Assembly (NCBI GenBank): GCA_017396725.1 | Contig: JAFQLA010000037.1 | Span: 1 to 5,954 of the forward strand | DNA length: 5,954 nucleotides | Reading direction: 5' to 3' | From: Oscillospiraceae bacterium | Lineage (GTDB): Bacteria; Bacillota_A; Clostridia; Oscillospirales; Oscillospiraceae | Part shown: piece after piece, positions 5,819-5,954 of the stretch | Layout: each line of letters starts with the position of its first letter | Numbering within the stretch: position 1 is the stretch's first letter | Notes under the pieces: generated by a model | What the model was told of the DNA's origin: nothing | The model's database searches: none | The model's input: the letters and a program-made list of their open reading frames with translations, nothing else | Made by a program: the position numbers and the translations under genes

Positions 5819-5829
5819 AGCAAAGTAAA

Positions 5830-5850
5830 AGCACCGCCTGAGGCGGTGCT
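5830..5850 (-). terminator. Strong hairpin, probable terminator for a convergent minus-strand transcript
   Basis: AGCACCGCC (5830-5838) and GGCGGTGCT (5842-5850) form a perfect 9-bp GC-rich stem around TGA. On the + strand no T-run follows. On the minus strand the stem is followed by TTTTAC, so it reads best as a terminator of transcription entering from the right edge. On the + strand it would still form a 3' stem 12 bases after the RACo-like stop and may stabilise that message. Confidence 0.65.
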
Positions 5851-5854
5851 CCAT

Positions 5855-5892
5855 AAGGGAGTTGCCCGCTTCAAAAAGGGAGTTTTCCCCCC
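5855..5892. repeat. Short tandem direct repeat AAGGGAGTT with small GGG/CCC stems
   Basis: AAGGGAGTT occurs at 5855-5863 and 5876-5884, 21 bases apart. Each copy is followed by a C-run (GCCC at 5864-5867; CCCCCC at 5887-5892), so each can fold into a small GGG/CCC hairpin. It lies between two strong hairpins. No coding potential is seen. It may belong to a larger interspersed intergenic element, which cannot be judged from one copy. Confidence 0.45.
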
Positions 5893-5903
5893 AATAGTGC
5901 GTG

Positions 5904-5942
5904 AAAAAGCCACGGTATGCTTTTTAGCTACCGTGGCTTTTT
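5904..5942. terminator. Bidirectional intrinsic terminator closing the methyltransferase block
   Basis: A perfect 14-bp stem pairs AAAAAGCCACGGTA (5904-5917) with TACCGTGGCTTTTT (5929-5942) across an 11-base loop, in which GC/GC can add two pairs with a bulged T. Five Ts end the + strand arm, and the A-run at its start gives a T-run on the minus strand, so it can work both ways. It is the first structure after the RACo-like gene that looks like a full terminator for the + strand operon. Confidence 0.88.
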
Positions 5943-5954
5943 GCCGGCTTATGA

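Noticed and set aside
5855..5892. CRISPR-like or transposon-end repeat
   Set aside because: There are only two 9-base copies, with no spacer pattern, no transposase and no target-site duplication visible.

Overview
The window looks like a chromosomal segment of an anaerobic, low-to-moderate-GC Gram-positive bacterium, most likely a gut-type Clostridia relative. Reasons: strong AGGAGG-type ribosome binding sites, a sigma-A-like TTGACA/TAAAAT promoter, a DUF11-type surface protein, and a set of corrinoid/folate methyl-transfer genes typical of acetogens and related anaerobes. The genus is not resolvable from the sequence alone. All five genes are on the + strand; the sense strand is visibly C-rich.

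Layout: (1) 1-602, the C-terminal end of a secreted DUF11-repeat protein, closed by a strong intrinsic terminator (626-660). (2) 661-813, a regulatory region with a 12-bp palindrome, a near-consensus promoter, and a cluster of three CG-centred LacI-family operator-like sites in the predicted 5' leader, directly before a LacI-family regulator. (3) 814-5818, a tight five-gene block: LacI-family regulator, a divergent methyltetrahydrofolate:corrinoid methyltransferase-like protein (pterin-binding/DHPS fold), a uroporphyrinogen-decarboxylase-family (MtaA/MtbA-like) zinc methyltransferase, a DUF2284 cysteine-rich putative Fe-S protein, and a compact RACo-like corrinoid activation protein (2Fe-2S ferredoxin plus ASKHA ATPase domain). 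(4) 5819-5954, a non-coding tail with two strong hairpins, one bidirectional, and a small direct repeat, suggesting convergent transcription from beyond the right edge.

How the genes may work together (inference): the UroD-family protein would move a methyl group between an unknown substrate and a corrinoid protein. The DHPS-fold protein would pass it between corrinoid and a pterin or other acceptor. The RACo-like ATPase would rescue oxidised Co(II) corrinoid, and the DUF2284 protein could supply electrons. No corrinoid-binding protein and no MttB-type methyltransferase lies in the window, so the cluster either borrows a corrinoid protein encoded elsewhere or does something different. The LacI regulator is probably autoregulated and co-transcribed, which hints that the inducer is a sugar-like or other small molecule linked to the methylated substrate.

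The most notable observations are the LacI plus methyltransferase plus DUF2284 plus RACo combination without a corrinoid protein, altered pterin-pocket residues in the DHPS-fold protein, and a hairpin that may bridge a distant Shine-Dalgarno sequence to the start of the UroD-family gene.
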